Shown in pieces: positions 1 through 8,164 of a stretch of 64,000 bases of DNA; the first letter of the stretch is position 1, and each line of letters begins with the position of its first letter. Made by a program: the position numbers and the translations under genes. The notes under the pieces were generated by a model. That model saw only the letters and a list, made by a program, of their open reading frames with translations, made no database searches and was not told the origin of the DNA. The stretch is from UBA1479 sp002706405 (GTDB taxonomy: Bacteria > Pseudomonadota > Alphaproteobacteria > Rhodospirillales > Casp-alpha2), in contig CAXATO010000014.1 of NCBI GenBank assembly GCA_963972255.1, positions 49,978-113,977 of the forward strand. Reading direction: 5' to 3'.

Positions 1-267
1 CTGTTGATCTCGGACGACAACCCCAACGGCGCCAAGCTGGAGGATGTTCTCCGCATTCTGCGCAAGGATATCATCGCGCGCTGCCACCTCTCCGTTGCCG
101 TCCACGACAAGGACACGGAAAAGGTCGTCGCCAACAACATGCGCATCCTTAACCTGCTGACCGAATGCATCGACCTGGCCGAGTCTTCGACGGATATTCT
201 GGTTCAGGCCTATGGGGTCGAACAGGCCGCCAAGGGCATTGCCCGACGCCCGGATGATGCTGCTTAA
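1..267 (+). CDS. C-terminal part of an unknown protein, open at the left edge
   Basis: The reading frame is already open at base 1, so the true start may lie outside the window; a TTG at position 4 is the first start-like codon. The visible 88 codons encode a mostly helical, charged, soluble protein with no signal peptide or membrane segment. I recognise no family. It is followed after about 40 bp by a convergent minus-strand gene. Coding is supported by the GC-rich third positions and an uninterrupted frame, but the function is unknown. Confidence 0.5.
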   Translation: MLISDDNPNGAKLEDVLRILRKDIIARCHLSVAVHDKDTEKVVANNMRILNLLTECIDLAESSTDILVQAYGVEQAAKGIARRPDDAA

Positions 268-309
268 ACGCGTGTTGAGGATGGACGACGTCGCTGCGCG
301 GGAGGCCGT

Positions 310-675
310 TTAAGACGCTTTGTAGCGCGACATATCGGCAAAGGCCGCGACGGCGGCGCTGGCTATGATCGTTTCATACCCCCGCTCCGGGTAAGGAACG
401 TTCAAGCCGCCTTTGACGACCCGGACCGACGCACTGCCGTGCGGCAGCATGGCCTTCACCGCTTCCGTATCGACCGCCGACGGGTCCTGGACGCCGATCG
501 TCACCTCGACCGTCATGTCCGTATCCGGGTCTCGTCCCAGTTCGCGCATGAACGACAGGCTCGAGTGATGGATGGCGTCGTCGACGGCGCGGCAGGCAGC
601 TTTCGTATAATTGCCCCCGCGCAGAGAAACGCCGGAGCCCATTTCCAAAATCACGCGATCCAGTTTCTTGCTCAT
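310..675 (-). CDS. Lin0512-family protein, divergent second copy
   Basis: A 121-residue protein beginning MSKKLDRVILEMG. It is a paralogue of the gene immediately upstream: same length, the same opening pattern (hydrophobic strand, glycine-rich turn, TKAA helix) and the same VEVTIG segment near residue 56. The Lin0512 family is described as having an invariant GxGxDxHG motif near the N-terminus. Here the corresponding residues read GSGVSLRG, so the Asp and His are replaced by Ser and Arg. The start ATG overlaps the stop of the upstream copy (ATGA), so the two are translationally coupled and probably form a heteromer. No biochemical function is known for the family. A longer frame reaching 1047 exists, but its N-terminal part is out-of-frame reading of the upstream gene. 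Confidence 0.8.
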   Translation of the reverse strand: MSKKLDRVILEMGSGVSLRGGNYTKAACRAVDDAIHHSSLSFMRELGRDPDTDMTVEVTIGVQDPSAVDTEAVKAMLPHGSASVRVVKGGLNVPYPERGYETIIASAAVAAFADMSRYKAS

Positions 676-1037
676 TGGGCGTCTCCCAGAACGTCGTCCG
701 GAACATCCATGCGGACCACGACCGCCGCATGGGCGAGCAAGGTCGAATCCGTGCCGTCCGGTGTCGTGATTTCCAAGCCACCTTCTTCGCAGGTCACGGT
801 GATCTGACCGTAGGGGAACACGGCCGCGACGGCCGCCTTGTCGATGGTCTCGGGTCGGGGTGCACCGATGGTCACCTCGATGACCATGTTGTCGCGCGGC
901 TGCCCAAGGGCATCGGCGATCTGCAGGAAATTCCGCCACAGCGCGTCCCGCACGGCCCGTTCGGCGGCCTTGGTACTGTCCCCGCCGTGGATATCGGTGC
1001 CCTGCCCCATTTGCAGAACCATGCGTTTCAAGCTCAC
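672..1037 (-). CDS. Lin0512-family protein, canonical copy
   Basis: A 121-residue soluble protein of the Lin0512 family, whose function is unknown. Residues 11-18 (GQGTDIHG) match the family motif GxGxDxHG exactly, and the following GGDSTKAAERAV helix is also family-like. It is the first gene of a two-gene operon with its divergent paralogue. tRNA-Arg lies just upstream on the same strand. The intact Asp and His suggest a metal or catalytic site carried by this copy; that is inference. Confidence 0.85.
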   Translation of the reverse strand: MSLKRMVLQMGQGTDIHGGDSTKAAERAVRDALWRNFLQIADALGQPRDNMVIEVTIGAPRPETIDKAAVAAVFPYGQITVTCEEGGLEITTPDGTDSTLLAHAAVVVRMDVPDDVLGDAQ

Positions 1038-1069
1038 CGCGGCCCACTCCCTTAAGTCATTGAAATAAC

Positions 1070-1146
1070 TGGCGACCCCGGCAGGACTCGAACCTGCAAC
1101 CTGCTGCTTAGAAGGCAGCTGCTCTATCCAGTTGAGCTACGGAGTC
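1070..1146 (-). tRNA. tRNA-Arg (anticodon TCT)
   Basis: A 77-nt cloverleaf read on the minus strand, with a GACTCCG acceptor arm pairing to CGGGGTC (one G-T pair), an intact GGTTCGAGTCC T-loop region, and an anticodon loop CTTCTAA on a GCTGC/GCAGC stem. The anticodon TCT reads AGA. The 3' CCA is encoded. Confidence 0.97.
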
Positions 1147-1190
1147 TCCGGCGGACGTGGCGCCGGTCAGACGGCCCGGCGCAGCCCCAT

Positions 1191-1499
1191 TTAGTGCGTC
1201 CAGACGCCGACCTTGTCGAAGGCGAAGTTGTCGGAATAGCTCTTCGGCTTGATGCGACGGGTATGGGGCTCGATCACCTTGTAGATCAGGCCGTTCTTCT
1301 TCGCGTACTCGACGGCTTCTTCCTTGCTGTCGAACTTGAGCCGCAGCTGGCCGCGGGTATCGCCCGAACCGATCCAGCCCATCAGGGGATCGGCAACGCG
1401 GGGTTCCGCAGGCTCGTATTCCAAAATCCAGCGTCGGGATTTGCCCCGGCCGGACTGCATGGCGTTCTTCGCCGGCTGAAAAATGCGCGCTTCGCTCAT
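1191..1499 (-). CDS. NDUFS4-like complex I accessory subunit
   Basis: A 102-residue soluble protein of the ETC complex I conserved-region family (NDUFS4, 18 kDa subunit). Family marks are the N-terminal ARIFQPAKNAMQSGRGK segment, the WILEYEP strand, the DPLMGWIGSGDTRGQLRLKF core and a C-terminal KPKSYSDNF stretch. In mitochondria and alphaproteobacteria this protein sits on the peripheral arm of NADH:ubiquinone oxidoreductase. The rest of complex I is not in the window; the gene stands alone between two tRNA genes, as accessory subunits often do. Confidence 0.93.
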   Translation of the reverse strand: MSEARIFQPAKNAMQSGRGKSRRWILEYEPAEPRVADPLMGWIGSGDTRGQLRLKFDSKEEAVEYAKKNGLIYKVIEPHTRRIKPKSYSDNFAFDKVGVWTH

Positions 1500-1629
1500 C
1501 TTCCTAATATCCCATCATGCGGTGATCGATCGTCACGATCTTATGGTCTTCTATGGGGGCAACGGGCCATCGCGTCAACGGTCACTTGGTCCGACCGGCA
1601 AGACGGGGCCCGGTGCCCGGTCTGGTGGC

Positions 1630-1706
1630 TGGTCGGGGCGACTGGATTCGAACCAGCGACATCGTGCTCCCAAAGCACGCACTCTACCAGGCTGAGCTAC
1701 GCCCCG
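1630..1706 (-). tRNA. tRNA-Pro (anticodon TGG)
   Basis: A 77-nt cloverleaf on the minus strand with a CGGGGCG/CGCCCCG acceptor stem, a GGTTCGAATCC T-arm core and an anticodon loop TTTGGGA closed by CGTGC/GCACG. The anticodon TGG reads CCA. The 3' CCA is encoded. Confidence 0.97.
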
Positions 1707-1753
1707 ACGCGGGGGAAACCTATGATTTAAGCCTGCCCAAGGCAAGCGCGCGG

Positions 1754-2260
1754 TTAGCGGAAGATGGCGTGGTCGACCCGGTCGCCGACGCGGATGCCGA
1801 GCCGCGCCACCGTACCGGCGGCAACCTCGAGCACGGCGCGGTTGCGATCCGGCGCCTCGATGATCTCCAGCGATTGCGGCGTCGTGCGTTCGCGGATGAA
1901 CCCGATGCGCCCGTCCGCCCCGATGAACAGCATGTCGAGAGGAATGAAGGTGTTCCGCATCCACATGGAAATATAGATCTCGCGCCCGAAGTCGAACAGC
2001 ATCCCCCGGTCCGGGTCCAACGCGCGGCGGTACATCAGGCCGAGGGCCCGCTGCGCGTCATCGAGCGCCATCTCCACCTTGAACGGATGGGCGCCGCTTG
2101 CCGTGTGCACGACCACACTGGATTCGGCGAAACGAACGGCCGGGGCGTCCGCCTGCAGGGCCGGGCCGCCCAAAACGATCCAAATCACCGCCATCGCACC
2201 GGCGTACCGCAGGGCCCTGCGGCATATTTTTTTCCACGATCTGAAAATTTCGTCGATCAT
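1754..2260 (-). CDS. DUF192 family exported protein
   Basis: A 168-residue protein with an N-terminal hydrophobic segment (about residues 16-37) followed by a mature DUF192 domain. Diagnostic family stretches are ALGLMYRRALDPDRGMLF, the aromatic SMWMRNTFIPLDMLFI and the late VLEVAAGTVARLGIRVGD. The domain is a small beta-barrel of unknown role, exported in most proteobacteria. It is transcribed divergently from the antiporter operon, so the roughly 220-bp gap to 2481 should hold both promoters; I could not pick convincing -10/-35 pairs there. Confidence 0.92.
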   Translation of the reverse strand: MIDEIFRSWKKICRRALRYAGAMAVIWIVLGGPALQADAPAVRFAESSVVVHTASGAHPFKVEMALDDAQRALGLMYRRALDPDRGMLFDFGREIYISMWMRNTFIPLDMLFIGADGRIGFIRERTTPQSLEIIEAPDRNRAVLEVAAGTVARLGIRVGDRVDHAIFR

Positions 2261-2480
2261 TTCCCGCCCCCCTCACCTATTTATATTGGAGCTTCGATTG
2301 GAATTCGGGCGCCTCTGGCATACCGGTGCGAACGTCCTTGTTATTCCATGAAATTATGCCCATTTTGTTGCCACGTCGATGGGTTTGGGTGGTATACCTG
2401 AGCCTCGGATGTAGATGCTTTCGGTGCCGTCGTCCAACGATGCGGCAATACGGAATTGGGGAAAACGGGGGAACGTTCCA

Positions 2481-2969
2481 GTGCTCCATACGATCAGCCT
2501 TAGCATCGGCTTGGCGGCGTTGTGGTGGCTGCTGTCCGGCTACACCATTCCCCTGATCCTGGCCTTCGGCGCCGGCTCCGTAGCACTGGTCGTCTACATC
2601 GCCCATCGCATGGACGTGGTCGACCATGAAGGCCATCCCATCCAGGTGACCTGGCGCTGGCTGACCTACCTGCCCTGGCTGGGCAAGGAAATCGTCATGG
2701 CCAACATCGACGTGGTCAAGGCGGTGCTGTCGCCCAAGGGCCGGGTCCATACCTCCGTGCTGCGCACCAAGGCGACGCAGAAGACCGAACTGGGCCACGT
2801 CATCTACGCCAATTCCATCACCCTGACCCCCGGCACGGTGACCCTTGCCGTCGAAGACGGGGTGATGATCGTCCACGCGCTGACGCGGGGTGCGGCCGAC
2901 GGGCTGAAGTCCGGCGAGATGGACCGCCGCTGCACGGCGGTCGAGGGTGCGCCCGGAGAGGATCGCTAG
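2481..2969 (+). CDS. mnhE: Mrp-type antiporter subunit E
   Basis: Subunit E of a multi-subunit monovalent cation/proton antiporter in the inner membrane. The GTG at 2481 is chosen because a GGGGGAA purine run lies just upstream and it gives 162 residues, close to the usual MnhE length; an ATG at 2415 would add 22 non-conserved residues. Two N-terminal hydrophobic segments are followed by a soluble domain with the family features WLGKEIVMANIDVVKAVL and NSITLTPGTVTL. It is the first gene of a ten-gene operon, ending 4 bp before the next start. Confidence 0.93.
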   Translation: MLHTISLSIGLAALWWLLSGYTIPLILAFGAGSVALVVYIAHRMDVVDHEGHPIQVTWRWLTYLPWLGKEIVMANIDVVKAVLSPKGRVHTSVLRTKATQKTELGHVIYANSITLTPGTVTLAVEDGVMIVHALTRGAADGLKSGEMDRRCTAVEGAPGEDR

Positions 2970-2973
2970 AACC

Positions 2974-3270
2974 ATGAGCTTCGCCGCCGCCGCCCTCGCC
3001 GTTCTGGTCACCATGGTTCTGGTCCTGGTGCGCGCCCTGAAGGGGCCGACCGTGTTCGACCGAATTCTGGCCGTGAACGCCTTCGGCACCCTGACGGTGC
3101 TCCTGATTTCAGTGGTCGGCTTCCTGCAGGGACGGCCGGAATTTCTCGACCTGGCGCTGGTCTATGCCCTGATCAACTTCATCGGCACCATCGCCGTGAC
3201 CAAGTTCATCAAGTTCCGGGACATGGGCCATGGCCAGGAAGCCAGCGGCCCTGACGCGGGGGATATCTGA
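2974..3270 (+). CDS. mnhF: Mrp-type antiporter subunit F
   Basis: A 98-residue protein with three membrane helices. The GPTVFDRILAVNAFGT motif after the first helix is the hallmark of MnhF/MrpF, and the last helix carries ALVYALINFIGTIAVTKF. Start ATG 2974 follows a GGAGAGG run and sits 4 bp after mnhE. It is a structural subunit packed beside E and G in the Mrp membrane arm. Confidence 0.94.
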   Translation: MSFAAAALAVLVTMVLVLVRALKGPTVFDRILAVNAFGTLTVLLISVVGFLQGRPEFLDLALVYALINFIGTIAVTKFIKFRDMGHGQEASGPDAGDI

Positions 3271-3272
3271 CC

Positions 3273-3629
3273 ATGGCGCTGCCCATCGATCCCATCATCT
3301 TCGACATCCTGACCTGGCTGTTCATTTTGCCCGGCGCGGTGCTGTTGATCATCGGCGGCATCGGCATGATCACCATGCCCGACGTGTTCGCGCGCATGCA
3401 TCCGGCGGGGGTCATCGACACCCTGGGCTGTGAGCTGATTCTGGTCGGCCTGATGTTCCAAGCCGGGCTGTCCATCGTGACGATCAAGCTGGCCTTGATC
3501 CTTGCCTTCATCTTCTTCACCAGCCCGACCGCGACCCACGCGCTCGCCCGCGCCTGCCTCAATTCCGGGGTCACGCCGAAGGTCGACGAGGAAAAGAGCG
3601 CGGCCCTTAGCCGGGGAGGCCGACCATAG
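3273..3629 (+). CDS. mnhG: Mrp-type antiporter subunit G
   Basis: A 118-residue protein with three membrane helices. The motif GGIGMITMPDVFARMHPAG between helices 1 and 2 is typical of MnhG (usual form RxPDVYxRxHAAT), and the third helix continues into FTSPTATHALARA. It starts 2 bp after mnhF. Its TAG stop at 3627-3629 overlaps the proposed start of the next gene. Confidence 0.94.
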   Translation: MALPIDPIIFDILTWLFILPGAVLLIIGGIGMITMPDVFARMHPAGVIDTLGCELILVGLMFQAGLSIVTIKLALILAFIFFTSPTATHALARACLNSGVTPKVDEEKSAALSRGGRP

Positions 3630-4213
3630 AAAACGTCATCATCATCGTCCTGATGCTTATGATGGGGGCCGTGGGCCTGGCCATCGCGCGCATCCGTGAC
3701 CTGTTCGCCGTGTCCATGCTGTCGGGCATCTTCTCGTTGATCGGTGCCGCCGCTTACGTGGTGCTGGACGCCGTCGACGTCGCCTTCACCGAAGCCGCCG
3801 TGGGGGCCGGAATTTCCACCGTCCTGATGCTGGGCACCCTGGCCTTGACCACGCGCAAGGAAAAGATGGGCGGCGGCAAAAGCAAGAGCACGGCCGCGTT
3901 TCTCGTCGTCGCCGTGACCGGCGCCGTGCTGGTCTACGGCACCTTCGACATGCCCCGCTACGGCGACAAGATCGCCGCCATCCATCACCACGTCGTGCCC
4001 CGCTACATCGAGAAATCGGGCGAAGAAGTGGGCATGCCCAACATCGTCACCAGCGTGCTGGCCAGCTACCGCGGCTACGACACGCTGGGCGAGGTCTTCG
4101 TCATCTTCACCGCCGCCACGGGCGTGCTCGCCATCCTGGGCCGCGCACGCCGGCGACGCGAAGACGAGGAAGCGGATGAAGGCCGTTCCGGCACGAAGGA
4201 GATCGCATCATGA
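3626..4213 (+). CDS. DUF4040 / MbhD-MbhE-like subunit (C-terminal MrpA module)
   Basis: A membrane protein matching the DUF4040 module that in classical Mrp forms the C-terminal part of MrpA: helix 1 (VGLAIARIRDLFAVSMLSG), AAAYVVLDAVDVAFTEAAVG and GISTVLMLGTLALTTRK. A second hydrophobic part near residues 100-115 and 170-185 resembles MbhE. The first ATG in frame is 3653, but a strong GGGGAGG sits at 3613-3619, which is 6 nt before an in-frame ATA at 3626. Starting there gives the hydrophobic N-terminus (ENVIIIVLML) expected of the family, so I place the start at ATA 3626. If AUA is not used, the protein begins at 3653 with 186 residues. Confidence 0.85.
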   Translation: MENVIIIVLMLMMGAVGLAIARIRDLFAVSMLSGIFSLIGAAAYVVLDAVDVAFTEAAVGAGISTVLMLGTLALTTRKEKMGGGKSKSTAAFLVVAVTGAVLVYGTFDMPRYGDKIAAIHHHVVPRYIEKSGEEVGMPNIVTSVLASYRGYDTLGEVFVIFTAATGVLAILGRARRRREDEEADEGRSGTKEIAS

Positions 4214-4635
4214 TGCACCGCAAGGTCGTTCTCCGCGTCGTTTCCAAGTTCCTCATTCCGCCGATCCTTCTGTTCGCGCTGTACGTTCAGTTCCATGGCG
4301 ACTTCGGCCCCGGCGGCGGGTTTCAGGCGGGGGTGATTTTCGGCTCGGGCTTCATCCTCTACGCCATCCTGTTCGGCGTCGACATGGCGAAGCGCGTGCT
4401 GCCGCCCTGGTCGACACGGCTGCTTCTGGTCGTCGGCGTCCTGACCTACGGCCTGACCGGGGTCGCGGGATTGCTCCTGGGCGGCAATTACCTGGACTAC
4501 AACGTCCTGGCCCACGACCCGCTGCACGGACAGCACTACGGTATCCTGATCGTTGAGTTGGGCGTGGGCATCACCGTCGCCGCGGCCATGATCACGATCT
4601 TCAACGTATTCGCCGGCCAGACGGGCGGGGACTGA
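4210..4635 (+). CDS. mnhB: Mrp-type antiporter subunit B
   Basis: A 141-residue protein with four membrane helices of the MnhB domain family. The signature FHGDFGPGGGFQAGVIFGSGFILYA is clear (residues about 28-52), followed by a hydrophobic hairpin and a C-terminal GILIVELGVGITVAAAMITIF helix. The start overlaps the end of the DUF4040 gene by 4 bp. In Mrp complexes this subunit contacts C and the MrpA-like part. Confidence 0.94.
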   Translation: MMHRKVVLRVVSKFLIPPILLFALYVQFHGDFGPGGGFQAGVIFGSGFILYAILFGVDMAKRVLPPWSTRLLLVVGVLTYGLTGVAGLLLGGNYLDYNVLAHDPLHGQHYGILIVELGVGITVAAAMITIFNVFAGQTGGD

Positions 4636-4639
4636 GGCC

Positions 4640-5071
4640 ATGCAGGGAATCGTCGACGCCTTCCAGCCGCTTTACGACCTGTGGCTTTCCTTCGAAGCCT
4701 TCATGGTCGGCCCCGCATCGCCGGGATTGCTCGGCTACTGGATCGTCATTGGCTTGATGATGACCGGCTTCTACATCGTCATCGCCCACGACAACCTGGT
4801 TAAGAAGATCGTCGGCCTGAACGTGTTTCAGGTTTCCGTCTTCCTGTTCTACATCCTGATGGCAAAGGTATCGGGCGGCACCGCGCCGATCCTGGCCGAG
4901 GGCATCTCGGTTTATTCCAATCCCCTGCCCCATGTCCTGATCCTGACGGCGATCGTCGTCGGCGTCGCGACGACCGCGCTCGGCTTGGCCTTGGTGGTGC
5001 GGATCCGCAACGCCTACAACACCATCGAAGATGACGAGATCCTGGCCGTCGAAGAGGAGGAAGACAGGTGA
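4640..5071 (+). CDS. mnhC: Mrp-type antiporter subunit C (NuoK-like)
   Basis: A 143-residue protein of the MnhC/NuoK family with three membrane helices. Typical features are the second helix (LVKKIVGLNVFQVSVFLFYI), where a NuoK-like Glu/Lys network usually lies, and the conserved DPLPHVLILTAIVVGVATTALGLAL-type third helix (here SNPLPHVLILTAIVVG). It has an N-terminal extension of about 30 residues compared with short MnhC proteins. The GTG start of the next gene overlaps its stop. Confidence 0.93.
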   Translation: MQGIVDAFQPLYDLWLSFEAFMVGPASPGLLGYWIVIGLMMTGFYIVIAHDNLVKKIVGLNVFQVSVFLFYILMAKVSGGTAPILAEGISVYSNPLPHVLILTAIVVGVATTALGLALVVRIRNAYNTIEDDEILAVEEEEDR

Positions 5072-6603
5072 CCGCTTTCTACGCCTTTTTCCTCTCCCTG
5101 CCCTATGCCGCCGCGATCGAGCCGCACCTTCCCGTGCTGCAGATCGTCATTCCCTTGTTGTGTGCGCCGATCTGCGTGCTGCTGCGCCATCCGCGCCTGA
5201 GCTGGATGTGGGCCACGGCGATTATCTGGATCGCCTTCTTCATCGCCCTGGTGCTTCTGGGCAAGGTCTTGGCCAGCGGCCTGATCATCTACGAAATCGG
5301 TAATTGGCCGGCGCCCTGGGGCATCGAATACCGCATCGACGCCGCCAACGCCGTGGTGCTGGTGATCGTCACCGCCATCGGCGCCATCACCCTGCCCTAT
5401 GCCAAGACCAGCGTGGAAAAGGAAATTCCCGAGCCGCGCATCTACCTGTTCTATCTGATGTACATGCTGTGCCTGACCGGCCTGCTCGGCATTACGACGA
5501 CGGCGGACGCCTTCAACCTGTTCGTGTTCCTGGAAATCTCGTCGCTGTCGAGTTACGTGCTGATCAGCCTGGGCGGCAATCGCCGCGCCCTGACCGCGTC
5601 CTACCGCTATCTGATCATGGGCACCCTGGGGGCGACCTTCTACATCATCGGCGTCGGCATGATGTATATGATGACGGGCTCGCTCAACATGGCGGACCTG
5701 CAAACGCTGCTGCCCGCCGTCGACCATACACGCACGGTGCTCGCGGCCTTTGCCTTCGTGGTGGTCGGCCTGGGCCTGAAGCTCGCCATGTTCCCGCTCC
5801 ACACTTGGCTGCCCAATGCTTATGCCTTCGCGCCCTCGGCGGTTTCCGTGTTCATCGCCTCGACGGCGACCAAGGTCGCGGTCTATGCCCTGCTGCGCGT
5901 GGTCTTCACCGTGTTCGGGCACACCGGCCTGTTCGAGACGACGGGCATCGACCTGATCCTGATCATTCTGGGCATCGTCGGGATGTTCGCGGGCGCCTTC
6001 GTCGCGATCTTCCAGACCGACGTGAAGCGCATGCTGGCCTATTCCAGCGTGTCGCAGGTCGGCTACATGGTGCTCGGCATGGGCCTGGCCACCGCCGCCG
6101 GCCTGACCGGTACGATCGTCCATCTGTTCAACCACGCCGTCATGAAGGGTGCCGCCTTCATGGCCATCGGCGCCGTGTTCTATGTCATCGGCTCCGTCAA
6201 GCTTCAGGACCTGGCCGGCATCGGCAAGCGCATGCCCGTGACCACGGCCGTGTTCCTGGTCGCCGGGCTGTCGCTGATCGGCACACCGCTGACGGTCGGC
6301 TTCATTTCCAAATGGCAGTTGGTACAGGCCGCTCTCGACCATGGGTTCTGGTGGATCGCCGCCGCGATCCTGTTTTCGTCGCTGCTCGCCATTGTCTATG
6401 TCTGGCGGGTGGTCGAGGTTGCCTACCTCAAGGCCCCGCCCGAGGGCGCCGTCCGCCGCGAGGCGCCCATGTTCATGCTGGTGCCCATGGTAATCCTGGC
6501 CGGCGCCACCGTGTGGTTCGGCATCGACGGCGACACCACACTGCGCATTGCCGGTGAGGCCGCCAATGCCCTGATCGGCTCGGTCCCGGGAGGCAAGCCA
6601 TGA
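5068..6603 (+). CDS. mnhD: Mrp-type antiporter subunit D, first copy
   Basis: A 511-residue, about 14-helix proton-translocating subunit related to NuoL/M/N. The key channel residues are in place: Glu156 in FVFLEISS (TM5), Lys238 in GLKLAMFPLHTWLP (TM7), the Lys in STATKVAVYAL (TM8), Lys360 in NHAVMKGAAF and the Lys in GFISKWQL (TM12). The start is GTG 5068, overlapping mnhC by 4 bp; the stop overlaps the next ATG. This is the most canonical MnhD of the three D-type subunits. Confidence 0.94.
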   Translation: MTAFYAFFLSLPYAAAIEPHLPVLQIVIPLLCAPICVLLRHPRLSWMWATAIIWIAFFIALVLLGKVLASGLIIYEIGNWPAPWGIEYRIDAANAVVLVIVTAIGAITLPYAKTSVEKEIPEPRIYLFYLMYMLCLTGLLGITTTADAFNLFVFLEISSLSSYVLISLGGNRRALTASYRYLIMGTLGATFYIIGVGMMYMMTGSLNMADLQTLLPAVDHTRTVLAAFAFVVVGLGLKLAMFPLHTWLPNAYAFAPSAVSVFIASTATKVAVYALLRVVFTVFGHTGLFETTGIDLILIILGIVGMFAGAFVAIFQTDVKRMLAYSSVSQVGYMVLGMGLATAAGLTGTIVHLFNHAVMKGAAFMAIGAVFYVIGSVKLQDLAGIGKRMPVTTAVFLVAGLSLIGTPLTVGFISKWQLVQAALDHGFWWIAAAILFSSLLAIVYVWRVVEVAYLKAPPEGAVRREAPMFMLVPMVILAGATVWFGIDGDTTLRIAGEAANALIGSVPGGKP

Positions 6604-8162
6604 GCGGACTCCTGACCGGCTGGACACCGGGCGACGCCCTGGTCCTGACCCTTCTCATTCCCGTGATCGGGGCGTTCCTGGTATTGGCGCTCGGTCGTTG
6701 GGAAAACGCCCGCGACGGCGCCAGTCTGATCACCGCGGCCTGCCTGTTCTATGTGGTGACGCAGCTCTATCCGATCGTCGCCGCCGGCGGCCGGCCGGAC
6801 ATCGTGCTGTTCGACATGGTGCCGGGGCTGTCGATCCGCCTGACCCTGGAACCGCTGGGCATGATCTTCGCGGGTATCGCCAGCTTCCTGTGGATCATCA
6901 CCACGCTGTACGCCATCGGCTACATGCGCGGCCATCACGAGGAAAACCAAACCCGGTTCTTCTTCTTCTTTGCCATCGCCATTGCTTCGGCCGTCGGTGT
7001 CGCCCTTTCCGGCAACATGCTGACCCTGTTCGTGTTCTACGAAGTGCTGTCCATATCCACCTTCCCGCTGGTCGCCCATCACGGCACCGAGGAAGCCAAG
7101 CGTTCGGGCCGGATCTATCTCGGCATCCTGCTGGCGACCTCCATCGGCTTCCTGCTGTTCGGCATGATCTGGACCTGGCAGATCGCAGGCACCCTGGACT
7201 TCGTCCGGGGCGGCGTGTTCAACGCCGAACAGGCCCAGGGCCCCATGATTGCGGTCCTGCTGGCGCTCTACGCCTTCGGCATCGGCAAGGCGGCGCTCAT
7301 GCCGTTCCACCGCTGGCTGCCTGCCGCCATGGTCGCACCGACCCCCGTCTCCGCCCTGCTTCATGCCGTCGCGGTCGTGAAAGCCGGCGTGTTCTCTGTT
7401 CTCAAGGTCGTCGTTTACATATTCGGTATCGACCTTGTGAAACTGGCACCGGGCACGGATTTCCTGCTCTATGTCGCCGCGTTCACCATCATCGCGGCAT
7501 CGATCGTCGCCATGCGTCAGGACAACCTGAAGCTCCGTCTTGCCTATTCGACAGTGAGCCAACTGAGTTACATCGTCCTGGGCGCCATGCTGGCGTCCGA
7601 TATCGCGGCCCTTGGCTCGGCAATGCACATCGTTATGCATGCCTTTGGCAAGATCACCCTGTTCTTTTGTGCCGGCGTTATCATCGTATTCGCGCACAAG
7701 ACCGATATTTCCGACATGAAGGGACTTGGCCACCGAATGCCGGTGACCTTTTTCTGCTTCTTTCTGGCGTCGCTGTCCTTGATCGGCCTGCCCCCCATGG
7801 GCGGAATGTGGTCGAAATGGTACATCGCCCTGGGCGCGGCCGAGACACACCAGTTGGTATTCATCGCGGTGCTGATGGTGTCGTCGCTCCTGAATCTGGC
7901 CTATTTGATGCCCGTGGTTCTATACGGCTTCTTCGGCAAAGAACCGATACAGCCGGAGGCAGATGCGGATAACGACCATGACCATCACCACGCGCCGCCG
8001 AACAATCTCCTTCTTCGCCCCATGACGTTCGGTCGCGAAGGCGTTTCAGATGCCTCCTTTATCTGTTTGCTACCCATCGTGCTGACGGCGACGGGCTGTG
8101 TTCTTCTGTTCTTCTATGCGGATCAAATTCGCATATTCCTAACACCCGTATTTGGAGACTGA
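6600..8162 (+). CDS. Mrp-type antiporter D-like subunit, second copy
   Basis: A 520-residue ND5/ND4-like membrane protein. It keeps the proton-path residues: Glu148 in FVFYEVLS, Lys230 in GIGKAALMPFHRWLP, the Lys in VAVVKAGVFSV, the Lys in HAFGKITLFF and the Lys in GGMWSKWYI. The APTPVSALLHAVAVV stretch is nearer to NuoL/MrpA than to MrpD, so this copy may stand in for the N-terminal part of MrpA. Residues about 445-475 form a His/Asp-rich cytoplasmic insert (DADNDHDHHHAPP). Base composition becomes less GC-rich through its second half. Confidence 0.9.
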   Translation: MSGLLTGWTPGDALVLTLLIPVIGAFLVLALGRWENARDGASLITAACLFYVVTQLYPIVAAGGRPDIVLFDMVPGLSIRLTLEPLGMIFAGIASFLWIITTLYAIGYMRGHHEENQTRFFFFFAIAIASAVGVALSGNMLTLFVFYEVLSISTFPLVAHHGTEEAKRSGRIYLGILLATSIGFLLFGMIWTWQIAGTLDFVRGGVFNAEQAQGPMIAVLLALYAFGIGKAALMPFHRWLPAAMVAPTPVSALLHAVAVVKAGVFSVLKVVVYIFGIDLVKLAPGTDFLLYVAAFTIIAASIVAMRQDNLKLRLAYSTVSQLSYIVLGAMLASDIAALGSAMHIVMHAFGKITLFFCAGVIIVFAHKTDISDMKGLGHRMPVTFFCFFLASLSLIGLPPMGGMWSKWYIALGAAETHQLVFIAVLMVSSLLNLAYLMPVVLYGFFGKEPIQPEADADNDHDHHHAPPNNLLLRPMTFGREGVSDASFICLLPIVLTATGCVLLFFYADQIRIFLTPVFGD

Positions 8163-8164
8163 GC

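Noticed and set aside
676..1047. N-terminal extension fusing the second Lin0512 copy to upstream sequence.
   Set aside because: This part is an out-of-frame reading of the first copy (Arg/Gly-rich). The ATGA overlap at 672-675 gives the real start.
2380..2400. GGTATACC palindrome and nearby TTGTTG as the mnhE promoter.
   Set aside because: The spacing between the hexamers is about 22 bp, too long for a sigma-70 promoter, so I left the promoter unassigned.
5014..6627. A 537-codon open frame on the minus strand opposite mnhD.
   Set aside because: It is His/Gln/Gly/Arg-rich without any family pattern, and the plus-strand mnhD is unambiguous. Long antisense frames are expected in GC-rich DNA.
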